DNA of 64,000 nt from Arthrobacter sp. AZCC_0090 (GTDB lineage Bacteria > Actinomycetota > Actinomycetes > Actinomycetales > Micrococcaceae). The stretch covers positions 339,292 to 403,291 of the forward strand of contig NZ_JACHEE010000004.1 in assembly GCF_014207375.1 (NCBI RefSeq), in the 5' to 3' direction. A program made the position numbers and the translations under genes. This document shows, piece after piece, positions 42,235 through 50,584 of this stretch. Position 1 is the first letter of the stretch, and each line of letters begins with the position of its first letter. Under the pieces are notes generated by a model. It was not told where the DNA came from, did no database searches, and was given only the letters and a program-made list of their open reading frames with translations.

Positions 42235-43095
42235 TTACTTGACGGCACCGAAGGTCAGGCCGGCGACCATCTGGCGGCGCAGCACGACCATGAGCACCAG
42301 GATGGGCGCGACGATCAGGGTCGCGGCGGCGGTGATGTTGCCCCAGTCCGTGCCATACATGCCGGTGAACTGCTGCAGGCCTACCGGAGCGGTCTTGGCT
42401 CCGCTGCGGGTCAGGGAAAGCGCGAACAAGAACTCGTTCCAGGACAGGACGATAGTCAGTACGGCGGCCGTGGCGACGGACGGCACGAGCAGGGGCCAGA
42501 TGATCCGACGGAGGACCTCCCAGGTCGAAGCCCCGTCGACCATGGCTGCTTCCTGGATCTCATAGGGCAACTGCAGGATCGAGCTGCGCAGGATCCAGAC
42601 CACGATGGGCAGGTTGAAGGCGGCGTACGGGATGATCAGGGCCGGGTAGGTGTCCATGAGCCCGAGCTTGCCGGCGAAGACGAAGACCGGGATGACGGCG
42701 ACGATAGGAGGGAACATGTAGGTCGACAGGATCCAGGATGAGAGTCCCTTGCGGGCCCGGAAATCCCGCATGGTCAGGGCATAGGCGGCAGGGACCCCCA
42801 CGACGATGGCCAGGGCTGTGGCGCCGAGGCTGACAATGGCACTGTTGGTGAGCAGCTGACCGAAGCTTTCGGATTTCCCGCCGCCGGCTGACAGCACGGA
42901 GGCGTAGTTGTCCAGGGTGGGCTGGAAGATCCAGGCCGGGGGGACCTGGTTGGCGATCCCGGCCGGCTTGATGGAGGTGATAAGCATGAACAGCAGCGGC
43001 ACGAGGCCGATCAGGAGCCATGCCCACAGGAAGGTACGTCCGATGATGAGGCGTGCCACCGCACCGCCGCGGCGGGTTGATGATGTCGTTGTCAT
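42235..43095 (-). CDS. Sugar ABC permease, MalG-like (island)
   Basis: 286-residue CUT1 permease. Span 1 (TFLWAWLLIGLVPLLFMLITS) follows a basic N-terminus, and the EAA loop is YEIQEAAMVDGASTWEVLRRIIWPLLVPS. Its ATG overlaps the previous permease's stop by one base (TAATG). The operon has no ATPase gene; the MsiK-type ATPase at 54151 is a candidate. Confidence 0.9.
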   Translation of the reverse strand: MTTTSSTRRGGAVARLIIGRTFLWAWLLIGLVPLLFMLITSIKPAGIANQVPPAWIFQPTLDNYASVLSAGGGKSESFGQLLTNSAIVSLGATALAIVVGVPAAYALTMRDFRARKGLSSWILSTYMFPPIVAVIPVFVFAGKLGLMDTYPALIIPYAAFNLPIVVWILRSSILQLPYEIQEAAMVDGASTWEVLRRIIWPLLVPSVATAAVLTIVLSWNEFLFALSLTRSGAKTAPVGLQQFTGMYGTDWGNITAAATLIVAPILVLMVVLRRQMVAGLTFGAVK

Positions 43096-44075
43096 TACAT
43101 TTCCTCAGGGTCTGCTCGGCGGCCGATGATCCGCAGCATGAAGGGGATAAGGAGCGAGAGGATGATCAAGAAGACCACGCCCAAGGCGCAGGCGAGACCG
43201 ACGTTGAAGCTTTGAAGGCCGACGCGGAAAATGCCCAGGTTGATGATTTCGGTGGACTCACCGGGACCCCCGCCGGTGAGGATCTTGAACGAATCGAAGG
43301 TCTTGAAGGCCTGGATGGTCCGCAGCACGGCCGCGATGGCAATGAACGGCACCATGGCCGGAAAGGTGATGTGCCGGAACATCTGCCATGGGGTCGCTCC
43401 GTCGACCATGGCTGCTTCCCGGGGTTCGCCCGGCAGGGACTGGAGGCCGGCCATCAGGATCAGGGCGATGAACGGGGTCCACTGCCACATGTCGAGAATG
43501 ACCAGGACGATCCATGCCGATGTCGGATCACCGAGCAGGTCGATGCCTTTGGGGAATCCGAAGACGCCGAGGTAGTAACCTACCCAACCGTAGTTGGGGT
43601 TCAGCAGCTGCTTGAAGACCATGGCCGCGACCGCCGGAGTGACGGCGAACGGAAGCAGCATGAGAGCGGCCCCGACTTTGTTGACGCGGGTCTGGGCGGC
43701 CAGCGGGAGTGCCAAGGCGAAACCGAGGATCATCTCCAGGATCACCGCGACCGCGACGAAGCCGAAAGTGATGAGGAATGCGTGCTGGACCGAGGCATTG
43801 GTGACCGCCTCGATGAAGTTGTCCAGTCCGACGAATTTGCCCACGCCTCCGAGGATCTTGTCGTTGCGGAAGGCCGAGTAGAAGATGAAGATGGCAGGGG
43901 CAACCGTCATCAGCAGCAGGACAATCATGGCCGGGGCCATGTAGATCCACGGGGTCGAACGTTTTTTCCAGGTCAGCGGCTTCCTGCCGCGCGGATCGGC
44001 CGAGGTACGGCCGGCCGCGCGGCAGGAAGCGTCAACCGTCAAGGTCGCATCCGATGGTGCGGCGGTTGCTTTCAT
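43095..44075 (-). CDS. Sugar ABC permease, MalF-like (island)
   Basis: 326-residue CUT1 permease. A 45-residue basic, soluble N-terminus is longer than usual. Span 1 is WIYMAPAMIVLLLMTVAPAIF and the EAA loop is LPGEPREAAMVDGATPWQMFRHITFPAMVP. It is 39 bp downstream of the binding protein gene. Cognate substrate unknown; see the operon's dehydrogenases and isomerases. Confidence 0.9.
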   Translation of the reverse strand: MKATAAPSDATLTVDASCRAAGRTSADPRGRKPLTWKKRSTPWIYMAPAMIVLLLMTVAPAIFIFYSAFRNDKILGGVGKFVGLDNFIEAVTNASVQHAFLITFGFVAVAVILEMILGFALALPLAAQTRVNKVGAALMLLPFAVTPAVAAMVFKQLLNPNYGWVGYYLGVFGFPKGIDLLGDPTSAWIVLVILDMWQWTPFIALILMAGLQSLPGEPREAAMVDGATPWQMFRHITFPAMVPFIAIAAVLRTIQAFKTFDSFKILTGGGPGESTEIINLGIFRVGLQSFNVGLACALGVVFLIILSLLIPFMLRIIGRRADPEEM

Positions 44076-44114
44076 TGTCGATACTCCTTGGGCGACCTTG
44101 AGCGGTCCGTTGTG

Positions 44115-45542
44115 TTAGTAGCCGGCCGATTTGAGGAGGGCCGAGACCTTGTCTGACGCGGATTTGAGGGCGTCCGATGGTGAGGAAGCGCCTGTTGCTG
44201 CGTTGTTCACCGCGACGGCCACTTCGTGGCTGACTTCCGTGTAGTTGGTCAGCCGCGCACGGCCAACGCCGACTGCGAGGGATTTCCCGAGGGTGTCGTA
44301 GAAGGGTGCGAGGGGGTTATCGCTCTTGATACCGGCAAAGACGGAGGCCCGGCTGGGGTGCAGGGACTTGGCGGTCATCGTCGTTTGCTGTTCGGCGGCG
44401 GTCAGCCAGCTGATCGCCTGGTAGGCCCATTCCTTGTTCTTGGAATTCTTGTTCACGCTCAGCATCCAGGTACCGAAGTGGGGACCGGCAGCCTTGCCGA
44501 TGGGGACGGGAGCGTAGCCGATGGTGCCGCCCTTGACGTTGTCAGCGAGCTTGAGGTCGTGATAGTTGATCGTCATGGCGGTCAGGCCGCTGCCGAACGA
44601 TTCGGCTGTCGTGCCCCAGTCCGCTGACGTGCTGCCCGGGGGGACGTGTCCGCTTTGCGCGAGCTTGGCGTAGTAGTCCAGTGCCTGGGTTCCTTCGGGA
44701 GTGTTGAACGCGGGCTTGCCACTCTCGTCCGCGAGTGTCCCGTCTCCGCCGTATGATGCCAGCAGGGTCTTGAAGTCGTCCGTGGCCCAGTCTCCGACGC
44801 CTGCCATGACCGTCGTGCCGTAGAGCTTCTTATCGGGCTGGGTGAAGAACCCTGCCACCTGGGCATAGTCATCCCAGGTCTTCGGGACAGCGAGGTCCTT
44901 GCCGTACTTGGCTTTGAAGTTCGCCTTTTGGGTCGGGTCGTTGAACAGGTCGCTGCGGTAGGCCATGACGGCCACATTCGACTGGATCGGCATCCCGTAC
45001 ACGTCGAATCCGGCGTTCTTGATCGCGGACACGTCCGGCTTCGCGGTGGGATCGGGGTAGCGTTTGATCGGGGAATCAGCGTTGTAGACGGCAGTGTCGT
45101 AGAACACCTTGGGGATGAAGTCGCCCACGTTAGATTGCGGGCTGCCGGGGTTCAGGGCGTCGTTCTGGATGTACTGGCTCAGAGGTTCGAGGTTCTGCAC
45201 CAGGGCCGGCGCCCACGGGGTGTCGACGACGACGATGTCGTAGTAGCTGCTGCTGGACGCGAACTCCGAGAAGACCTTCTGCTGCAATGCGTCGTACGGC
45301 TGGTTGTCGATCTTCAGATCGATGCCGAACTTTTCCTTGAACTGCGGCACCAGCGATGCGACGGCGGCGCTGTTGGCTTCATCGGTGGTGTAGAGCATCC
45401 GCAGTTCCGTCGGTTTGGCCGCGGCGGTGCTGGGTGCTAATGACCCGCCCGTGCATGCGGTTGCCAACAAGGTCACGGTGAGCGCGGCTCCCAGGCCCGC
45501 TACGATGCGGGATCGCTTGACGCGATCGAGAGATCGGATCAT
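44115..45542 (-). CDS. Sugar-binding lipoprotein of ABC importer (island)
   Basis: 475 residues. The signal peptide (KRSRIVAGLGAALTVTLLA) ends in a TAC lipobox (ATACTGG). CUT1-type features are LRMLYTTDEANSAAV, the strand VVDTPWAPALVQNLEPL and AYQAISWLTAAEQQTTM. The sequence is somewhat longer than the usual 420 residues. It starts one base after the stop of the second Gfo/Idh/MocA gene, so the two are tightly coupled. Confidence 0.9.
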   Translation of the reverse strand: MIRSLDRVKRSRIVAGLGAALTVTLLATACTGGSLAPSTAAAKPTELRMLYTTDEANSAAVASLVPQFKEKFGIDLKIDNQPYDALQQKVFSEFASSSSYYDIVVVDTPWAPALVQNLEPLSQYIQNDALNPGSPQSNVGDFIPKVFYDTAVYNADSPIKRYPDPTAKPDVSAIKNAGFDVYGMPIQSNVAVMAYRSDLFNDPTQKANFKAKYGKDLAVPKTWDDYAQVAGFFTQPDKKLYGTTVMAGVGDWATDDFKTLLASYGGDGTLADESGKPAFNTPEGTQALDYYAKLAQSGHVPPGSTSADWGTTAESFGSGLTAMTINYHDLKLADNVKGGTIGYAPVPIGKAAGPHFGTWMLSVNKNSKNKEWAYQAISWLTAAEQQTTMTAKSLHPSRASVFAGIKSDNPLAPFYDTLGKSLAVGVGRARLTNYTEVSHEVAVAVNNAATGASSPSDALKSASDKVSALLKSAGY

Positions 45543-45543
45543 C

Positions 45544-46710
45544 CTACTGCCTTTCCTTAAGGGTTAATAGAGGTGTTTTGTGCCCGGTCGATTCCGGGTC
45601 GTTCTGTGGAACTTCTTGCCATCCGCCCTCCCGGGCGGAGCGTTGGACGGCCGCTGTGAGACGGGCAGCCCGCAGGCCGTCCTCGAACAGGGGCAGGCCA
45701 TCCGGAACCGTACCGGATCTCACCGGGAGGTAAACATCGGATACGAAGGAGTTGAAGGCGTCCTGATAGCCCTGCGAATGGCCTGCCGGTAGGCTGCAGT
45801 ATCGCGCAGCCGATGGATCAAGGGCGGCCGGATCGCGGACCAGCAGTTGGGAGCCCGAGCGGCGCCCGACCCACAGAGTTTCCGGTTGCTCCTGATCAAA
45901 GGTCAGTGTTTCCATCGTTCCTGAAATTTCCAGAGCGAGGCGGTTCTTACGCCCCGGGGCGACCTGGCTGATCAGGAGCGTCCCCACGGCCCCGCCGCAG
46001 GTCTCGAACACCACGGACACGATGTCCTCGGTCCGGACGTCCCGGCCACCCCGTTGATTGAAGGCGGTCCGGGTCAGGGCGGCCAGGCGGCTGATCCGGT
46101 CATCAAGAATGAATTCGATGACGTCGCACAGATGCGAGCCGATATCGGCGAAGGCCCGTGAGGGTCCTCCGAGGCTTTCATCGACCCTCCAGTCGTCGTC
46201 TTCGCTGGACAGAAGCCAATCCTGAAGAAATGAACCCTGGATGGTCAGGACACGTCCGACTTGGCCAAGGCGCACCCTGGCCCGCGCTTCCCGGACCATG
46301 GGATGAAACCGGTAAATAAAGGGCACGGCGGCGACGCGCCCCAGGCTGCCGGCCAGTGCGGTTAACTCTTCAGCTTCCTGCACGGAGGTGGCCAGCGGTT
46401 TTTCACAGACCACGTGTTTGCCTGCCTTCAGCGCTGCCTCCGCTAGCGCGACGTGGGTGGTGTTGGGAGTGCACACGTGGATGACGTCGATCGCGCCGTC
46501 CTCGACGAGGTCCTGGACGGAGGCGTAAGCCTGTATGGCGCCCAGACGGTCTTTGGCGCGGGCGGCGCTGGCATGGCTCGAGGACGCGATGCCGGTGATT
46601 TCCGCCCCTGCGGCACGGGCGGCTCTGCTGTGCACCTCAGCCATGAACCCGGCACCGACAAACCCGGCCCGTAACCGGGAGGGGGATGTCGTGGTTCTGT
46701 CGTTTTCCAT
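45544..46710 (-). CDS. Gfo/Idh/MocA-family oxidoreductase (2)
   Basis: 388 residues, first gene of the island operon. The Rossmann motif GFVGAGFMAEVHSRAA is at residues 16-31, with VIHVCTPNTTHVALAEAALKAGKHVVCEKPLA including the catalytic-Lys EKP. The substrate lobe has GSFLQDWLL and FADIGSHLCDVIEF (Asp and His of the active site). The LQDW segment is shared with levoglucosan dehydrogenase-type members in my memory of the family; an alignment is needed. Divergent from the ROK gene. Confidence 0.88.
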   Translation of the reverse strand: MENDRTTTSPSRLRAGFVGAGFMAEVHSRAARAAGAEITGIASSSHASAARAKDRLGAIQAYASVQDLVEDGAIDVIHVCTPNTTHVALAEAALKAGKHVVCEKPLATSVQEAEELTALAGSLGRVAAVPFIYRFHPMVREARARVRLGQVGRVLTIQGSFLQDWLLSSEDDDWRVDESLGGPSRAFADIGSHLCDVIEFILDDRISRLAALTRTAFNQRGGRDVRTEDIVSVVFETCGGAVGTLLISQVAPGRKNRLALEISGTMETLTFDQEQPETLWVGRRSGSQLLVRDPAALDPSAARYCSLPAGHSQGYQDAFNSFVSDVYLPVRSGTVPDGLPLFEDGLRAARLTAAVQRSAREGGWQEVPQNDPESTGHKTPLLTLKERQ

Positions 46711-46755
46711 GCCGAAACAGTGACACGCACCACGTGGCTTTAGTCAGTCATCAAG

Positions 46756-46817
46756 CAAAAGTCTGCACCTTTTGACGCTCTTGGCGATGGAATGCACACC
46801 GAAGTTGCACCTTTTGA
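46756..46817. promoter_or_regulatory. Repeated ROK operators between divergent genes
   Basis: TGCACCTTTTGA occurs at 46764-46775 and 46806-46817, a direct repeat 42 bp apart (four helical turns). The first copy is part of an inverted repeat CAAAAG-N7-CTTTTG (46756-46774). Both lie between the oxidoreductase gene and the ROK gene. Confidence 0.55.
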
Positions 46818-46962
46818 TGCTACGGGCGCCAACGAGTGGACGAGAACGAGCGGGCACCTTAACACTGAGTGGAGGCAAGGTCCCCCTTTGGGGCCTGTGA
46901 GCGCGATTTGTCAGACCTCAAGCTCACCAGTCACCTCTTTCGAGCCCCCGAAATGGAGAGAT

Positions 46963-48216
46963 ATGGACAACGGCGGCCCCGGCGAACTTTTGCGTATTCT
47001 GCGGGACGGGCGCCCGCGAACCAGGGCCGACCTGGCTGCGATAACGGGCTTGGGGCGAGCTGCCATCAGTTCCCGCCTCGAGGCGCTCTTGGAACTCGGG
47101 CTAGTTGTACCGGTGTCGGATGCGGCTTCCACCGGAGGCCGCCCCTCGGCGCGACTAGCCTTCAACCCAGGTGCAAGGCTTGCCGCTGCCGCCGACGTCG
47201 GTGCCACACACGCAACCGTGGCTCTCACGGACCTGTCGGGAAAGATTCTCCTGGAAACCACTGAACGACTGCAGATTTCATGCGGACCGGAAGCTGTTCT
47301 GGACCGGCTAGCGATGACGCTGCAGGGTCATTTGGAAACGGTGAAGCGTCCGGCAACGGACATCGTCGCTGTCGGCATCGGGCTTCCCGGTCCCGTTGAA
47401 CACTCCACGGGAAAACCGACCAGCCCCCCGATCATGCCGGGATGGGACGGATTCGATGTCCCCGCTTACGTTCAGCAGACCTTTGACGTGCCCGTACTGG
47501 TCGACAACGATGTCAACATCATGGCCCTCGGCGAGCGGGCTACACGCTGGCCCAATGAGGAAAACATGATCTTCCTTAAAGTCGCCACCGGCATCGGCTC
47601 CGGGATTATCAGTGGAGGAATATTGCAACGAGGCGCGGCAGGAGTCGCAGGAGACGTCGGTCATATTGCCGTTTCCAAGGCGGCAGGAATTCAATGCCGC
47701 TGCGGCAAGGCCGCCTGTCTGGAAGCCATCGCAGGCGCTCCGGCCGTCGCCGCCCATCTCCGCGAAAACGGACTCGAAGCGACCACCGCGAACGACGTCG
47801 TCTCACTCGTCCGTTCCGGCGATTTGGCTGCTATTCAAGCCGTCCGGCAGGCCGGCCGCGACATCGGAGAAATGCTCAACATGTGTGTGAGCCTCATCAA
47901 CCCTTCCCTGATTGTCGTCGGCGGATCCCTTGCACAATCCGGAGAACATCTGATCGCCGGAATCCGTGAAACCGTCTATGCACGCTCAACGCCCTTGGCG
48001 ACCCAGCACCTGAATATCACCCGATCCGAAACAGGCCCGGAAGCTGGAGTGGTTGGGGCCAGCATCTTGGCCATCGAACATGCCCTCGCCCCTCAACGAC
48101 TCAATGATCTCGCAACCACGCTGCATCCCGGCAGACACCAAAATATCGATCTGCAGAATGTGGAACGCGTCGCCCACGCCTCCCGGTCTTCACTCCGTCA
48201 CCCCGTGGCCGGTTAA
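46963..48216 (+). CDS. ROK-family transcriptional regulator (island)
   Basis: 417 residues; the start at 46963 (MDNGGPGELLRIL) has GGAGAG upstream, while the frame from 46792 runs through the operators. HTH about residues 8-60 (TRADLAAITGLGRAAISSRLEALLELGLV). The ROK domain shows DVGATHATVALTD, GLPGPVE, DNDVNIMALGE and the zinc motif CRCGKAACLEAIAG, complete in this protein. It is divergent from the island operon and is the likely repressor. Confidence 0.9.
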   Translation: MDNGGPGELLRILRDGRPRTRADLAAITGLGRAAISSRLEALLELGLVVPVSDAASTGGRPSARLAFNPGARLAAAADVGATHATVALTDLSGKILLETTERLQISCGPEAVLDRLAMTLQGHLETVKRPATDIVAVGIGLPGPVEHSTGKPTSPPIMPGWDGFDVPAYVQQTFDVPVLVDNDVNIMALGERATRWPNEENMIFLKVATGIGSGIISGGILQRGAAGVAGDVGHIAVSKAAGIQCRCGKAACLEAIAGAPAVAAHLRENGLEATTANDVVSLVRSGDLAAIQAVRQAGRDIGEMLNMCVSLINPSLIVVGGSLAQSGEHLIAGIRETVYARSTPLATQHLNITRSETGPEAGVVGASILAIEHALAPQRLNDLATTLHPGRHQNIDLQNVERVAHASRSSLRHPVAG

Positions 48217-48547
48217 TTGCACCGCGCATTTCCTTGGCCACGTCCCCAAATGAAGAGCTGAAGGACACACGCGCCGTGGCCTAACAGCTCCTCGTGCCCG
48301 AGCCCTATCAACGGCATGCTCACCCAAGCCGTGGCGGCGACAAACTGGTCACGTGGGGGCGCGGGACTGAAACAATCAGCGCACCAAATAGAGATGTACA
48401 CAGGTAGAATACACGTAACAGCTGAGCTCTTTTCGGGCCGGCCTTGCATGCCACCGCAACCGCTGCCTCAAGACGTCGCGCTCAAGACGTCGCGGCCATT
48501 CCAAGGGACCGCCATGAAGGTTCGCGCTGGCAAAAAAGGAGGATGGC
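48217..48547. other. Intergenic, no gene seen
   Basis: 331 bases between the ROK and AraC genes. It contains the AraC ribosome site (AAGGAGG at 48537-48543) and probably its promoter. No tRNA, clear hairpin or credible reading frame was found. Confidence 0.5.
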
Positions 48548-49570
48548 ATGCCTCAATCTCCTACTGAGAAGAGCGGTCAGCTGCGACGATATGCAGTACC
48601 GGAGGGGCTCAGTCCGGAACAAAGGTTCGAACATTGGCGAACGTGGTACGGCAGTGCTGTCGAAACTCCGATGCGGTTGGAAAAGTCGAAAGATGCTGCG
48701 CCCCTGCCTTTCAGTCCTTCAGCCATTAGTCTTGCCGGGCCAGGCTTCAGCCTCATAGAAATGTACAACGCCCCTGCATTGGGCTCGTGGGCGCCTAATC
48801 CCGACACCAGGGATCTGCGGCTGGCCTACTTCAGGAAGGCGCCGGCCCTAACCCTCGCTCTCAACGGCGTGCCTGAGCCAGTACCACCGGGCTCAGTCAG
48901 GTTCATCGATACCTCGCTGGGCGGCAGTTTCGATGCGCCCGAGGGCTTTCACGCCTTGCAGATCAACATCGACCGCAGCAGCCTAGATGTGAGCGATGCC
49001 GCGCTAGCCTCCCTGGTTCGCCTGCCTGACCTCGCAAAGCATCCCATCGTGGGCACTTTCGTGATTCCTGCGTTGTTGAGCTGGAAGCGGCCCGGCATCG
49101 ACCGAGAGGCATTGGGAACCGCAGACATCCTCCGATCCGTGATGGCGACCTTGGTGGGCTCCCTGCTTGAAACGCCGGTCGACAATGAGGCGCAGAAGCC
49201 GGCCCTAAGTCGGGCGGTGAAGAAATACCTTGATGCCAGCTATGACAACCCCGATCTGGACGTGGCAATGGTCGCCGAAAGGTTCAATCTCTCCCGTCGC
49301 TCTTTGTTCTACTTTTTCGAGAATGAAGAACTCCACTTGGGTGAGCGTATACGCGCCTTGAGAACTCGAAGAGCGCTGGAGCTCCTCCTTCAGGCCGACG
49401 CGCAAAAAATAACCTTCTCAGAAATTGCGACATCGTGCGGATTCACCAACGTGCAAAGCATGCGCCGTGCGGTGAAAGAGTTTACCGGAATGAATGTGAG
49501 GGAGATCCACCGATCCGAGACCGTAGTTCGTGTTGCGCTGCAACAACTGCGGGAGTCGCTGATCCCCTAG
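48548..49570 (+). CDS. AraC-family transcriptional regulator
   Basis: 340 residues with AAGGAGG eight bases upstream of the ATG. The N-terminal ligand/AraC-binding-like part (about 1-215) has the pattern of AraC_binding_2 regulators (QRFEHWRTWYGSAVETPMR). The C-terminal tandem HTH spans about 225-325 (LDVAMVAERFNLSRRSLFYFFENEELHLGERIRALR, then FSEIATSCGFTNVQSMRRAVKEFTGMNV). No enzyme gene beside it is an obvious target; its only neighbour within the island is the ROK gene. Codon use appears slightly less biased than in the flanking core genes. Confidence 0.85.
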   Translation: MPQSPTEKSGQLRRYAVPEGLSPEQRFEHWRTWYGSAVETPMRLEKSKDAAPLPFSPSAISLAGPGFSLIEMYNAPALGSWAPNPDTRDLRLAYFRKAPALTLALNGVPEPVPPGSVRFIDTSLGGSFDAPEGFHALQINIDRSSLDVSDAALASLVRLPDLAKHPIVGTFVIPALLSWKRPGIDREALGTADILRSVMATLVGSLLETPVDNEAQKPALSRAVKKYLDASYDNPDLDVAMVAERFNLSRRSLFYFFENEELHLGERIRALRTRRALELLLQADAQKITFSEIATSCGFTNVQSMRRAVKEFTGMNVREIHRSETVVRVALQQLRESLIP

Positions 49571-49710
49571 CGCCTGAGCCAAACAAGCATTGACAAGTGC
49601 CATGCCGCACCGGCTCGCCGCCGCGCTCGTCCAGCCGGCGGCCCACTAGAACACCCGGCATGCCCTGCGGCTTCTGAAAGACCTTCTCAGCGATTGCTCA
49701 CTCGCCGCAA

Positions 49711-50040
49711 GTGGTCGCAGCCCTTCCCTGTCGCCTGGGAACGCCTTCCCCGGGGCGGTCTGCGGGTTTTTATGAGTTGTCACTTCCCGCCGTTGGACGC
49801 GCCGCCGGCCGGGAGGACACCCTTGTTCTGTCAGAATATCGGGGTCACCGACTCGGCATGCTCCTCAAAGCTGCGAATCTTCGGCGGCTGGGGCTCGGGC
49901 GGAGCTCATCTACACCTTCAAATGCCGAGGAGAAAAGCCCGATGCCGACCGCGAATGAAGCGGTTCGCTATACCCGCTGGGCTTCAACCATCGGCTTTCA
50001 AGGCGATGGATATCGCGGGGTCATCCGTAAGGAGGTTTAG
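49711..50040 (+). pseudogene. GNAT acetyltransferase remnant, frameshifted
   Basis: One frame reads EDTLVLSEYRGHRLGMLLK and AANLRRL, the acetyl-CoA-binding stretch of a GNAT-family enzyme. The next strand (ELIYTF) is in another frame, and NAEEKSPM..NEAV..IGF..GYRGVIRKEV returns to the first frame. At least two frameshifts break the C-terminal half, and the N-terminal half is not recognisable. Confidence 0.6.
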
Positions 50041-50066
50041 GGCTCAAGGCTGCTTCAGGCGGACGT

Positions 50067-50095
50067 CCTGCTGAGCCATAGACCGGCTCAGCAGG
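50067..50095. terminator. Hairpin at island end
   Basis: CCTGCTGAGCC (50067-50077) and its complement (50085-50095) with a 7-base loop: an 11-bp perfect stem downstream of the tRNA gene (leftward) and of the GNAT remnant (rightward). Confidence 0.5.
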
Positions 50096-50249
50096 CTCCT
50101 GCTCTTCTGCCGGGATGTCTGCAGGCGTCGCCGCGTGGCACAAGCTGAATCGGCCGATGTCGTTGCTCATGTCAGAACCTTCTACCTGAGACCCAAGCAC
50201 TTTTTGCTCTTCCCGCAGGAGTAACCCCGCAGGTCAAACCCCAATTGAG

Positions 50250-50323
50250 AGCCCCCTGTCGGATTCGAACCGACGACCCCCGCTTTACAAGAGCGGTGCT
50301 CTGGCCAACTGAGCTAAGGAGGC
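50250..50323 (-). tRNA. tRNA-Thr (anticodon UGU)
   Basis: 74 bases with the full cloverleaf. The acceptor GCCTCCT pairs with AGGGGGC and has discriminator T. The D arm is GCTC/GAGC, the anticodon stem CCGCT/AGCGG encloses loop CTTGTAA (anticodon TGT at 50287-50289 read on the minus strand), and the T arm is GTCGG-TTCGAAT-CCGAC. CCA is not encoded. Its 3' 38 bases are copied at 37382-37420, so it is the probable integration target of the island at its left. Confidence 0.95.
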
Positions 50324-50584
50324 GCGCTCCGGCGGACCGGAGCTAGGTGCCACGGCGAACCGGGACTGGCGCTCCGGCAAGCCGGAGCTGGTGTGCGAGA
50401 GCGCTAGATAAGGGTAGCCCAAGAACTCCCGCCCACGGAAATTCCGCGCGGTCGGAGGTGGGCGCCCTGAAGGCCCCGCGATCCCCACCCCCACACAAAA
50501 CCAAAACGCCGGCCCGGCCGTCACGCACTGTCCCCAAAACAGCGCGCACCGCCCGGACCGGCGTCAAAATCCTTGCAGAGCCCT

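Larger units (their letters stand above)
49571..50249. other. Island end with pseudogene and hairpin
   Basis: 679 bases without an intact gene. It contains the GNAT pseudogene (49711-50040), the hairpin at 50067-50095 and the edge of the tRNA. An attachment core would coincide with the tRNA 3' end. Confidence 0.6.

Noticed and set aside
37968..46710. C-glycoside deglycosylation (CGD alpha/beta) system
   Set aside because: TIM-barrel and Gfo/Idh/MocA genes fit, but no small beta-subunit gene is found in the operon or its gaps.
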